Assembly: GCA_963969365.1 (NCBI GenBank)
Contig: OZ017760.1
Span: forward strand, 62,001 to 126,000
Direction: 5' to 3'
DNA from: Asterochloris sp. CNOR1
Lineage: Eukaryota; Chlorophyta; Trebouxiophyceae; Trebouxiales; Trebouxiaceae
Length of the DNA: 64,000 nt
Shown: positions 34,372-45,900 of the stretch, piece after piece
Layout of the letters: each line of letters starts with the position of its first letter
How positions within the stretch are numbered: the first letter of the stretch is position 1
Position numbers and translations under genes: made by a program
The notes under the pieces: generated by a model
The model's database searches: none
What the model was told of the DNA's origin: nothing
The model's input: the letters and a program-made list of their open reading frames with translations, nothing else

Positions 34372-35869
34372 TCACTTGCCCATCACAAGTGTCATGTCGG
34401 CCTCACATACAAGATCAGAGCCCACATATGCTGTGCCCTTGAGCTTTGCAATCCCAAAGCGAGGGTTGAACTTGATCATCTCAGCCCGCATCATCTGCAT
34501 CAGTTTAGGACCAGTGTAAGCAGCATCACATGCAGAGCATCTGCCTTTGAGCTCAGCACGGGACACAAGTCAGTGAGCCGCGACGGCACTGCAGCGGCTG
34601 AATGCTGCCTGCGCCATAGGACATTGCGGAACCTCACCAAGGTGTCGCCGGGAACCACAGGCTTACGCCACTTCACGCCGTCCACACCGCCAAAGAAGAA
34701 ATTGTTTTTCTGCTTCTCTGCACTGGGATCTAGCATGACAATGCCGCCCAACTGAGCCATGGCTTCCACCTGGAGGACCCCTGCAGGGCAGGCAGGACTG
34801 TATAACCAGACTTCCAACACGCAGGTGACAGCGAGGGAAGCCTGGTCCAGCAGCTCTGCAGGGCCACAAGTCTCCCTACAGGGCAAGCATTGCAGGCCTC
34901 AAGAGCAGCATTTGGAGCTTCGGTGAAGTGACCAACACGGCAGCAGCAGGGCCAGTTTGCGCCACAAGAAAGCCATAGGTGGAGTGCAGCACAGCATCAG
35001 AGCGGTGACACAAAGGCGGCGCTGGAAACCTCAGCCCCAGCAGGTGAGCAAGACATGCGCCAGCAGAGGTCTCATCTGCACAATCCCTGCAAGGTAAACC
35101 AGCTTGTAGTGACAACTCCGAATACAAAGCCTGCAGCCCGGATCTATTCCCCCTGCTCAGCTCACACCAGCAGAGCACACAACACACAGTAGCTGTGCTC
35201 TAGGCGGGGCGACGACCTTGCGGTTAGCCTGCACAGGATGTCTTCTGCACTGGCAACAGTGCCCCTGGGACGTGGCCAATGACCTTCTTGTTGATTTGCT
35301 GAAGCAGCAGCAGGGGCTGCTGCCGACACTGGCAGTGCAACCAAACTTGCCTGGGTGGATCAATCACTCAGGAGAGATATCAAGTGAACATGCTCAGGCA
35401 GCAGCAGGGAATGCCACTGACACCATGGGCCTTGCCTGGCATGATAGCCCGCTCAGGGAAGTGGCCATTGAAGAATTGGTCATTTGACGTGACATTCTTG
35501 TACCCCACAGCGAACTTGCCCTGCTCCCACTCAATCACTCTGTCAACTAGCAAAAAGGGATACCTGCAATGGCCAGGGCAGGTCAGGGACCGTAGCACTG
35601 TGCTCAGCACCACCAGTTCAAGCAGTCAAGTCAATGCACACCGTCCACCTGTGGGGGAGGATCTTCTTGATGGCCTCAATGTCATACACTGCCTTGTGGT
35701 GCTGCCCTGATTTGTGGGTCTCTGCGGCTGGTGCAGCTTCGGCTTTGGCGGTCAAGGATCGTCTGTGCCTCCTGTGACATGAACGGTGCAGACGAGCCTG
35801 CACAGTACCTGCTCTGCAGTGGCATGCAGGCACCTGATGCTGCACGATGTGACTGTGCATGCCCTGCAT
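34372..35869 (-). CDS. fabZ: 3-hydroxyacyl-[ACP] dehydratase FabZ, plastid
   Basis: Hot-dog-fold enzyme that dehydrates 3-hydroxyacyl-ACP in type II fatty-acid synthesis, in algae a plastid pathway. Minus-strand exons 35649-35797, 35436-35563, 34638-34780 and 34372-34494 (stop 34372-34374) close in phase; a tentative first exon 35834-35869 (ATG 35867-35869) would give about 192 aa. Motifs: [11 protein letters not shown], then YPFLLVDRV; catalytic His in [12 protein letters not shown]; catalytic Glu in [26 protein letters not shown]; and [14 protein letters not shown] near the C terminus, all typical of plant FabZ. The Arg/Ser/Ala-rich segment before IEAIKK ([15 protein letters not shown]) fits the end of a plastid transit peptide. 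The intron after exon 35436-35563 begins with GC. The true start codon is not certain. Confidence 0.9.
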
Positions 35870-36953
35870 TTGAGACGTGCCTAACCTCTCAGATCATGCC
35901 TGCATCCAGTATCCTCTTGATATTGCCTTCTTGCATGCGCTCTTGAAGTGCAGCTTCCTGACGGTCATCCAAGGCAAAGTGTGGTAGGGGCCCCGCAAGT
36001 TGCATGCATGCAATGCATTGGCCTCAGGTGGGCAGAGGCTTTGCCCCCACCCCGTCCAACAAACCAGCTCTGCCCAGCACAGCTGCCAAAGGGAGGCCAT
36101 CAAAGCAGAGGATGCATATCAAGACTGCCGCCCAGGCTGGCAGCAATGACGCAGGCCCTGGCAGCAATGATGCAGGCTCTGGTGAGACAACATCATTGGT
36201 GATCAGTGCGTGCAGGCTGGTCCAGGGAAGCACTCTATGTGTGCTTCTGATCTCTAAGGCTGCATGGATTAAGAGCTGCACAGCAGAGCATTCCAAGCAG
36301 TGTCGCAGCCAATCACTGTGCTGGCATCCCACAACCTGTGAAATTGAGGTCATGCAGCAGGACTGCCTTGCTGTGCAGGTGGGGACGCAAGTCAGGAGAG
36401 CCAGTGGCAGAACGCGGCATTCCCAACCTATCTGCAGGTCAGTGTGCACAGCGAAACAGCTGCAGGAACTATGCCTGGAGGCCTGGCTGCTATGGCTATT
36501 GGAAGGCGCGACACAGGCTGTGGCCAAGGATTCACAATTTCCTCGCGCCCTAATGCGGGCGGCCTTGCAAGATGCCTAGACATGATCATCGTCCTGTCTG
36601 AGCTTGACACTGTCACGTACCTCACCTGCAGAGCACTGCAGGTGAGCAGCACTGATAGCCTTGGCAGAACAGCTCCTGACGCCTGCAGAGCAGGGTTGCT
36701 GACTTCTGCAGTGGGGGGGGGGCGGCGGCACGTTCTCCCTGTGATTGGCCAAACAGAACAACAGGCACCTGCAGGCAGAGCACTGCGCCCAAAGCACCGC
36801 AGAGCAGCCTTTGCCAGTCCTCAGAACAGCAGCAAAGTAATCAGCAACCCCCTGTCAGCAGGGCAGGGCCGCATTACAGTCCTGAGTTTGATCTACTCTC
36901 TTGAACGCCATGTTCTACAGGACACATGTTCACGCTTTTCCAGTTGCCTGCAG
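35870..36953. other. Divergent region between FabZ and serine acetyltransferase
   Basis: Must contain the FabZ promoter and the 5' exon(s) and promoter of the acetyltransferase gene. Open frames on both strands exist but none could be joined in phase with confidence. A run of ten G at about 36713-36722 is the only striking element. Confidence 0.4.
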
Positions 36954-39900
36954 AGCGAGGTGGACGATTTCTGCCAGTCCTGGGATGAGGCCCTGCAGCG
37001 GGAGGAGCGCCGCCAGTCTGAGGACTCCCACCGAGACAACTCCCGCATCAGCCGCTCCGCTGTGACGGTGGACAACCCAGTGTGGCAGAAGATGCGGTGA
37101 GGCACATATCTGACTTCAATTTTGGTAGCTGGTGTTGCCCAGTGCAGCAGCGCTGTTGAAGGAGCCTGCCCCTGGATCCAACATATCCCTGGCAGAATCA
37201 GAAGTCAGCCCTTCTGCATTAGGTGCAATCCACAGGCCAGTGCTCCTGACAGGGCTTGACTGACCACTGATCTAAAAGTGTTGCCGCCCCAGTCTGGCGG
37301 AAGGTGCAGCGAGCCCTGCTGCTGTCTTGTGCTGCTGTAGGCCATGCACCTGGCAAAGCTTGATCAGCTGCTCACACAGGACAGCAGGCATTTCTGCATG
37401 CCATCCCATTGCGGGTGGTTGCACAGTGTCCTCAGCCGTGACAGCAAACAATGAGGTGTGGCAGGAGATGCAGTGGGCTTGTATGCCGTGCACATTCTCA
37501 GCTGCTAAAGGTTTGGCATCTTGAGCTGTTGGAGGCTGCTTTGTGCTGAAGTCCTCAGAAGTGCTGAATGCTGCATGTTGCAGCGTCTGATCACAGGTGA
37601 GACAGCATGTTGTGCTGCTTTGCAGTTCCCACAGCTTCTTGCTGCCTCTGCAGGAAGGAGGCGACAAAAGACGCCGCGGAGGAGCCTGTGCTGAGCAGCT
37701 TCCTGTATGCGAGCATCCTGTCGCACAAGACCTTTGGGCAGAGCCTGGCCTTCATCCTGGCCAACCGCCTGAGCGAGCCCAACATGATGGCAACGGAGTT
37801 GATCGATATATTCCACGAGTGAGGCTTGGTGCAGGGATGGTGCTGGGGGGCCACCTGGGCCCAGCTAGGCATGCACAGCTACTTGGCAGGTGCAGCTTCC
37901 TGCTGACAGGCAGGGTGGTGCAGGGGCCGGCTGCTTGAGCCAAAGCAATGTGCTGACAAGCCAATGTGTCGGCAAGAGAGCTGATTCAAGGGGACGGGCA
38001 CTGCACCATGCAGCTCACAAGCTGCTGCAAAACCAAGCATGCTCACCAGACTCATTGCAAGTGGCCAGCGTGCAGTAGGGTGGCATTGCCAGGATGTTGA
38101 ATATCTGAGCAAGCTCAGCATGATGGCTTCTGAGACCCGTTTTGCACCAGCTCAGAGGCTCTGCAGGGGTGAGGTGCTTGCCTTGGGCATGGGGTACGCT
38201 GGATTTGGCGCTGCACAAACTCATTGCCCTTTGACACATGGTGCACAGCTGGACAAAGATGGCTGCTGCCTGGACTGTGCTGGTTGACACCTGGCCTGGG
38301 TGCATGCATCCTGAGAATGTAGCAGCGCCCTCTGGTGCCTGCCCAGAGTGCTACGTGAGGTCCAATATGGCCGTGGCGAGGAATGTTGCAACCTGGAATG
38401 CGGCAGCAACAGCTCTGGAGCCTGCCCAGCATGCTACGTCAGGGGCACCCAAGTCTACAGTTGCCCAGGGTGCTACATGAGGTCCCCCAAAGTCCACAGC
38501 TAGCGAAGGATACTGGCATCCTGTATGCAATGTTCTTCACAGCGGTCAGACCCCAGACGCCGTTGTCTAGGCAGGATGCTTTCATGCCAGGACATTGGCC
38601 CAAGGCAAGCAAGCCGATCAAAATGGCACCCTCGGAAGCCAGGAGCCCTCTGTGGCACTCACAGCCTCGACTGCTGCCTGCAGCGTGCTAAATGAGGTCC
38701 AGGAGATCGAGCAGGCTGCTCTGGCAGACGTGATTGCCGTCAGGGAGCGGGTGAGCCAGCCCTGCTGTCCTGCAGTCGGTCACTGGTTCTGCACTGTGGC
38801 AGTTCCTTTCAGCCTGACACTACAGTTTGCAAACAGATGGGGCTGGTCCACTCCCGCACAGTCTCAAGACTGGCCTGCGCTGTGTCTGCAGTGCCTCTGC
38901 ACCATGCAAGGCATGCCTGCTCCAGTGATCGGGCAGTGCAGCCCAATGGGATGCAATCCCTGCAGTGCATGCTTTGTGCTTGCGCTGGTGGCGTGAGCCT
39001 GTCGGTCGCTGCATCAGCCCCCATGCTTAAGTGGCCAGCCATCTGCTGCTGCCGACCTCAGCCAGTGGGCCCCCTACGAACCTCCGCCTGCAGCACCTCT
39101 ACTGCTTGATCCACAAAGGCCAGCCTGCGCTGGGCCTGGAACAGACAGCCTCCTGTCCAGTTGTCGCCGCAGGCAGGCGCTGCTGACAGCAAGCCCTTGC
39201 CACAGGCAGGCAACGGACTGCCTGCGCCCAGGACAGAGCCACAGGAGGCGGTTTCCAGCTCCTGGGGCCTCATGCTGCCCCTGACTCCAGTCATGACCCA
39301 CGTGCAGAACCCTGCCCTCTGTGGCTGCAGCGCAGCCCTGGGTGTCCACAAGGAGGCTAGCCCCCTGGTACTGCTGTGCTCACGCAGTCCTCTGGCCCGT
39401 GCAGGACCCCAAAAGGCGGCTGTGGGGGGTACAGGCATCCTGCTGCCGGTGTCACCTCTTACCGTGCAGGGCCCAGCGCAGGGGCCTTCAAAAGCAACAC
39501 ATATAAAAGTCTGCTGCTGACTCTGGCCCTCTCCACGTGCAGGACCCTGCCTGCGGCAGCTACAGCGCAGCCCTCCTTTTCTACAAGGGGTACCACGCGC
39601 TACAGACGCACCGCATTGCCAACGGCCTGTGGCAGCGCGGGCAGCGGGTGCTTGCAGAGGACCTGCAGTACAGGTGAGGGACAGACACTGCCCTTGGCAA
39701 GCATTGCGGTTCAGCAGAGCTCACGAGCCGATCGGCCGTGCAGGACATTCACACCCTTACCCTTGTGCCAGCCATCACCACCCACCCATTTTCTGTGAGA
39801 CCAGCCAGGCTCTGCCTACTGTGACCATCCAGGCTCTCATGCAGCCACTTGTCTCCTGAGCAGCCAAAACAATCACCAATCGAGGCCTCCCCGACCCACC

Positions 39901-42900
39901 CACCAAAGCAGCTGCCCAAGCCTCTGTTCCTATTGCCGCCTGCAGGGAAGACAGCTCTGTTTGTGAGCGTCCAAATGGGGGTGCAAATACATTCATCAGG
40001 CTTGTGGTGCCATGCTTCTAACCTTTCTAGCAACCACCTTCATGTGATGCTTGCAGGACCAGCCAATCCTTGGCAGTGGACATCCACCCAGCCGCCAAGA
40101 TTGGAAAGGGCATCTTACTGGACCATGGCACTGGGGTGGTCATTGGCGCGACGGCCGTGGTCGGGAACAATGTGTCCATGATGCAGAATGTGACACTGGG
40201 AGGTGAGAGCAATGGCAGCAGTGACCTGAGGCACATGTGAGGCTGCTGCGGTGGGGGCCAGTGCTCATGTGGTGCAAAATGCGATACGGCGAGATGCAGG
40301 CAAAAGAAGGCAGTGCCAGATTGCGGGGAGACATGTGCGCCAGCTCATCATGTGTTGCACCTGGCACAGAGCTTCACGAGGCCTGCAAGGGCACAAGCTG
40401 CGTCTGGGCGGCCTGCCTGCGAGGCATGTCCTCATATCCCGCCTTCAGCAATGTCAATGACATGGAAAGGGATGTCCATCTCCCTGCAAGCGTTGAACGA
40501 TGACAAACCCACTATCTGGATTGCAGGCACTGGAAAGGAGGCTGGCGACCGCCACCCCAAGGTCAGCGACAATGTCCTGATCGGGGCCAACGCGACCATC
40601 CTAGGCAACATCAAGATTGGCAAGGGGGCTCAGGTGGCGGCGGGTGAGGGCTGTGTTGCCTCCTTGCATGTAGTGTACAAATTGCAGTAAGCGTGCACAT
40701 GCATGATCACAGGAGCAGACCTGCAGCAGTGTCAAGCCCGGTGCATGATGCGTCCAGGGTCTGCATGACCATTTTGGCTACCTTGTGACAAGGCGCTGCG
40801 GATGGCAGCACATCAGTGCAGCTTTGGTTTAACACAGCACCTGCCTCCAAGCAGAAAGCCATACTATTTGGGCTGAAGCATGTGTGGCGGTGCAAGCAGG
40901 GCTGCATATGCCATCTGGCTACCATGTGGCGAGGCACTGCAGCTAGCAGCACATTGGTACAGGTCTTAGTTGAACATAGCACCTATCTGTAGAACACAAG
41001 CCAACTACTTGGGCTGAAGCATGTGTGGCGGTGCAGGGTCGCTGGTGCTGAAAGACGTGGCGCCAAAGACGATGGTGGCTGGCTCGCCCGCAAGAGAGGT
41101 TGGCAAGGTCACAGGTGAGCACAGCATTAGTTGTTCAGCTGCATATGTTGAGACCAACACCTGGAGGCATGGCTGACTTGCCTCCAGGGGCAGTCAAAAA
41201 AGCCCTGCATGAGCATTCCAAGGAGATGTCAGTGCTTGTCACAGGGCACACAGCCTCATCCACACAGCTTGCAGGCATAATCAAAGCTGCAGTGACAGGT
41301 CCTTGTCTTCACAAGCCTCCTGGGGGCAGTGCCTGACATGTGCAAGTTCTTCTGATCCTGGCTGCCTCCCAACAACTGCAAATCCTGACAATCTTTGGCT
41401 GGCACTCTACCTGCGCGCAGATGCCACGGACTGGTGAGTGTGCTCAGCAGCGGCATGATGCTGTTTGCACTGCTCATGCTCATGCCCATGCATGCACCTG
41501 CACGCCTGGACTCGGGTTCTCCAGGGCTGACCCGAAGAATCCCTGCGGTCAATGGCGACAACACTGCCTGCCAGCTTGTCAGGTCTTCGGCATGATTGCT
41601 TGGGTGTGGCATGTGCAGGCAATCCTGCGCTGAAGATGCAGCACTGGATCAAGAGCCTGCCGCATGACAACCTCGCCAACGAGTGGGAGCACATGATCAG
41701 AGACAAGTCCAATGTGGCGGCTCAGCACAGCGCTCAACTGGCTCAGCAGCAGCAGCGGCAGCGGCAGGAGCAGGCTGATGATGCCCAGTCTGACACCCAG
41801 GCAGCCAAGAAGGTAAGCCCAGCAGGCCGCTTGGCAGGTGTGCTTGACTCTGCAGTGCTGGGGGTCTGCGAAGATGCTCAGCTGACTCAGCAGGCAGCAG
41901 CACGAGCAGGCTGCTAAGTGTTGAGAAGCAAGCAGACAGCGAACTTGGTCAACCCTCCAAACCAGCAGCCCAGAGTGCTTATTCATTCCTAATGATCTTT
42001 GTGAGGAAACAGCTGGGGCATGGATCTGGTGCTCGTCGCAAAAACCGAGGCAGGAGCTGAGACAGCAGTGGAGGCTGCAGCAGCATGTAGCCCTATCTGG
42101 CAGCAGCATGTGCGCTGTGGCTGGGCAAGCTCAATGACTGAGCTTGCCATGCTTGGTGGACTGCAGGGCGGTGGCGCCAAGGCTGAGGCCGCAGCTTGGA
42201 TCCAGGCATGGCGGGACTCTCAGAGCCAGGCTGGCCAGCCTGTGCACAGCGCTTTGCCTGCAGCACAGACCGCTGCAGGAGCAGGCCCACCGCCCTCCCA
42301 GCAGACTGCTGCAGGTGCGTCTTACTTTGACAATGAGTGGCAGCATGGGCAAAGTCAGATGCTGGGGCAGGCTGAGCAGGAGCCAGATGGGAGTGGTCAG
42401 GGTCTGCTGCAGCCCTATGCAGGCTCTGCCGTGGGCACTCAGGATGTTCCTGGCAGGACTGGTGCTTTGCATTTCCCAGTGCTGCTGCTCTCAGAGCGCA
42501 AGAAATGCAACTCTGTGCCTGTCCTGTGTTTGAGACTTTGATAGTGAAGTCATTGCAAGGTGCTGTGCAGGCAACACCCAGCTGAGGCCTGAAGCCAGTG
42601 CCCAAGGTTGTGGCAGACCGGCTGGGTGGTGCAGATCCAATGCAGCGCAAGTGCTAAATTGATTGACAGATTGAGTGGTGCTGTGCAGGCAACACCAAGC
42701 TGGGGCCTGCCCTCATCGCGTGCCTTTGATCCCTGGCAGACTGGCTGGGCATGCTATGCAACCAAACAGATGCAGCACAACTGTCTGAGGGCAATCAAAA
42801 ACTGGTTGACAAAAGCATGGTGCTGTGCAGGCGACACCAAGCTGAAGCCTGACCCTAGCATGCGGCCTCAGTCCCTGGCAGACTCGCTCGGCATACGAGG

Positions 42901-45900
42901 CAAGCCAGATGCAGGCGCCAAGTCCCAGACCTATGCAGAGTCGCTGGGCCTGCGTGGGAAACCCGACCCAAGCGCCCCGTCCCAGACGCTGGCAGAGTCA
43001 CTCGGGTTGCGCATCCGTCCCGCAGCCAATGCCAGGCCGCAGTCGCTGGCAGACTCTCTCGGGCTTAGGTGGGGATGTAGGCAGCTCTCTGCACTGTCCT
43101 CCCTTTCTGTTGCTGGGCCTGTGCAGCAAGTCTCAGGCGATGGCAGAGCCACTCTGGCTGCGCGTCAGGCCAGGCCATGCTAAGCGCAGCCAGCAGCAAT
43201 TACTGGCAGTCCACAGTCGCTGGTAGACTCTCTGGGGCTCAGGTGGGGATGCAGGCAGCTCTCTGCACTGTTCCACACCTTCATTGCTCGACCCTGCGCA
43301 GCAAGTCTTAGGCGATGGCAGAGCCACTCTGGCTGTGTGTCAGGCTGGGCCATGCTAAGGGTAGCCAGTCGCAATCAATGGCAGGCAGCAGTTGCTGGTA
43401 CACTCTCTGGGGTTCAGGTGGGTTGCAGGCAGCTCTCTGCACTGCCCTGGGCATGTGTGGCTTGGCCTGCGCAGCAAGTGTCTGGTGCTGGACCTAATGG
43501 CTGAGTCGCTCAGGCTGCGCTTATGCTGAGGGCAGCCAGTAGCACTTCAGATTGCCAGGCAGCAGCATCCTTCTGTCCACAGTAGCAAGCTCAACTCAGG
43601 TGCATGTCTCCTGGACCTGTGCAAAGTCACTGGGGATATGCAGCTGCAAAAATGGGGCTTCCAACAGCCTGTGTCGATATTAGGCATCTTTGCCACTGCA
43701 TGCATGCACTGTAGCTCTGTCCACCCTCTCGCTCATGGTAGGTAGGGGCTTATCTAGACCTGGCAGTGCCTGTATGAAGCAGTTGTTACCATGTGCGTCG
43801 GCGACTGCCCTGCAGCAAGGAGTGTTTCAGGCTCCTACCGCCTGTGCCATGCCTGAAAAGGGCCTGAGAGGGTGTCCTTGGCGCATGAGTGTTGCCGCAA
43901 GGCTCTTGTGACCCCTCTCACCCGTTCTCATTTCAGCCTTCTCAGACTGGTTTTGTGTGGGAGCAAGCTGGCAGTGAGCTGCATGTCCTCTGCAAACAAT
44001 GTTGTGTCTGTGCAAGGGCAGGCAGGCAGTGGGCTTGCAATTGATGTGATGTTGCAAGCCATGCACTCAAACCAATTTGCCTGTGCCAGGGCCAGCCAGC
44101 AGCTGGCTCCAAGTCCTTGCTGCACACAGTACTGCAAATGCTTCCCATGAGGTCATCTGTCTGTGCAGGTGACGATCTGGTGGCAGGTCCCATGTCTGGT
44201 TCGACTGTACTGCAAGCCTGTTCAATGCGGTGAACCACCCATGTGCAGGGGCAAGCCAGCAGAGGGGTCCCGGGCACAGAGCCTCGCAGACGCGCTGGGG
44301 GTGACAGAGGCGGACAGGCAGTGGCCGCGGCAGGGGGACGTTGAAGTCGATGAGGCTGCACAGTCTGGCGAGGCCCCGCAGGAGCCTGCTGCCCAGCCCG
44401 CTACTGAGCAGCTGCAGGCCCCTGATGGCGCAGCAGATGGGGCAGGCAGCCCACAGCTGCAGCAGGCCGAGAGTGCTGCCACCAGCAGTGGCACAAACGG
44501 GGCTGGTGGGGGCGGGCCCCAGCAGCAGACGGTGCCACAGTCATCTGCTGGGGTTGAGGCACGGCAGGACTCTAAGCCTGTCCTGTACAGCATGATGGAC
44601 GGTGCTCTCCAGCTGGAGCAGCAGCCTGCCAACTCTCGAGGCAGCGCGCCGACCACTGCAGGGCCGCAGGGGAGTGTGCAGGCCAGCAGTCGTGGTGCCC
44701 AACCACCTGCTGCAGGCGCAGCAGCGGCGGCAGAGCTGGGAGCGGCCTCAGCAGGCAGCCCGTCTGCCAGCAGCAGCAGAGGGGATGCAGACGACAGTCA
44801 GAGCAAAGCCGCCCAGTTGGAGGCGGCCTCTCATCTCAGCCCCGCTGGGCCGCAGGGTCTTCACCAGGAGCTGGCCTCTGTCTCCCATGCGGCCGCTGAT
44901 GCAGGTGCCAAGGTGCAGGCCAAGACTGTGAGCAGCAGACAGGAGCAGCTGCCTCAGAACAGCCCTGCACGTGGTGCTGCTGCTGAGCAGCAGCACCTGC
45001 CGGGTGATGAGGCTCAGCAGCAATCTGCCCAGGAGGCCACTCTGCCTGCTGAGGAGCAGCCACCCCAGAGCAGCAGTGCCGCGGAGTGGATCGCAGATTG
45101 GCAGGCTGGGCAGCCACAACAGGTGAGAACATTATGTTGAAATTTTAGCCTGCCGGGCCTGGTCTGCCTGCGAGAAATTTGCTGCCACTGCAGTGGCTGG
45201 TCAAGGGCCGGTCAACTGCACAGATGCTGGGGCCTCAGATGCGAAGGAGCTATGCTGTCACAGCTGACACATTGCCTGAGGGAACTGCTGCCTAGGGGCA
45301 CCTGATGCTGCTCAACTGAGCAGAATGGCCTGCCCCACAAGTCAAGGCCTGGCCAGGGCTTGTGCTTTGCAGATGGATCAGCCGCCAAGCTGGGATGTTG
45401 GGGTCTGTGGCGTCGTGCAGAGCCTCACTGCTCCCGGGGCTGCTGCAGGAGGCGCACCAGGAGGCGAGCGACGCAGCCATTCAGGCTCAGCAGCATTCAC
45501 CTCAGCAGCAGCAGCGCTCCGAGGCTGAGCAGCAGGCCAGCCACCAGCCCCCCGCTGCTGCGCTGGAGGCGCTGCAGGAGCGCAGCAGGCAAGCACTGGG
45601 ATTGAACATGAGCAGTGCTGGCTGTACCCCATGCATTGTGGCCCAAGACCTGTCAAGTGAAGGCAGCACCCTGTGCTTTGCAGTCCGTTGTATGTGTGTC
45701 GGCAGTGGAATCACGGCCAAAATTTGAGCAGATGACCACTCATGCCTTAGTGGGTGCTCACCAGCCAGGGTGACAGCATTGACTCTTGGTCAGTGAAGTT
45801 GCTTCCCTGCTGCTGCTGAGGGCGGGGAGGGTGCTTGCCTGCAAGGTGTTGGCTGGACACTGCGTCAGTGCCTGTGACAGCTGTCCACTTCTTCCATCCT

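Noticed and set aside
44222-44656. 144-aa minus-strand frame
   Set aside because: Antisense of the acetyltransferase exon 44249-45122.
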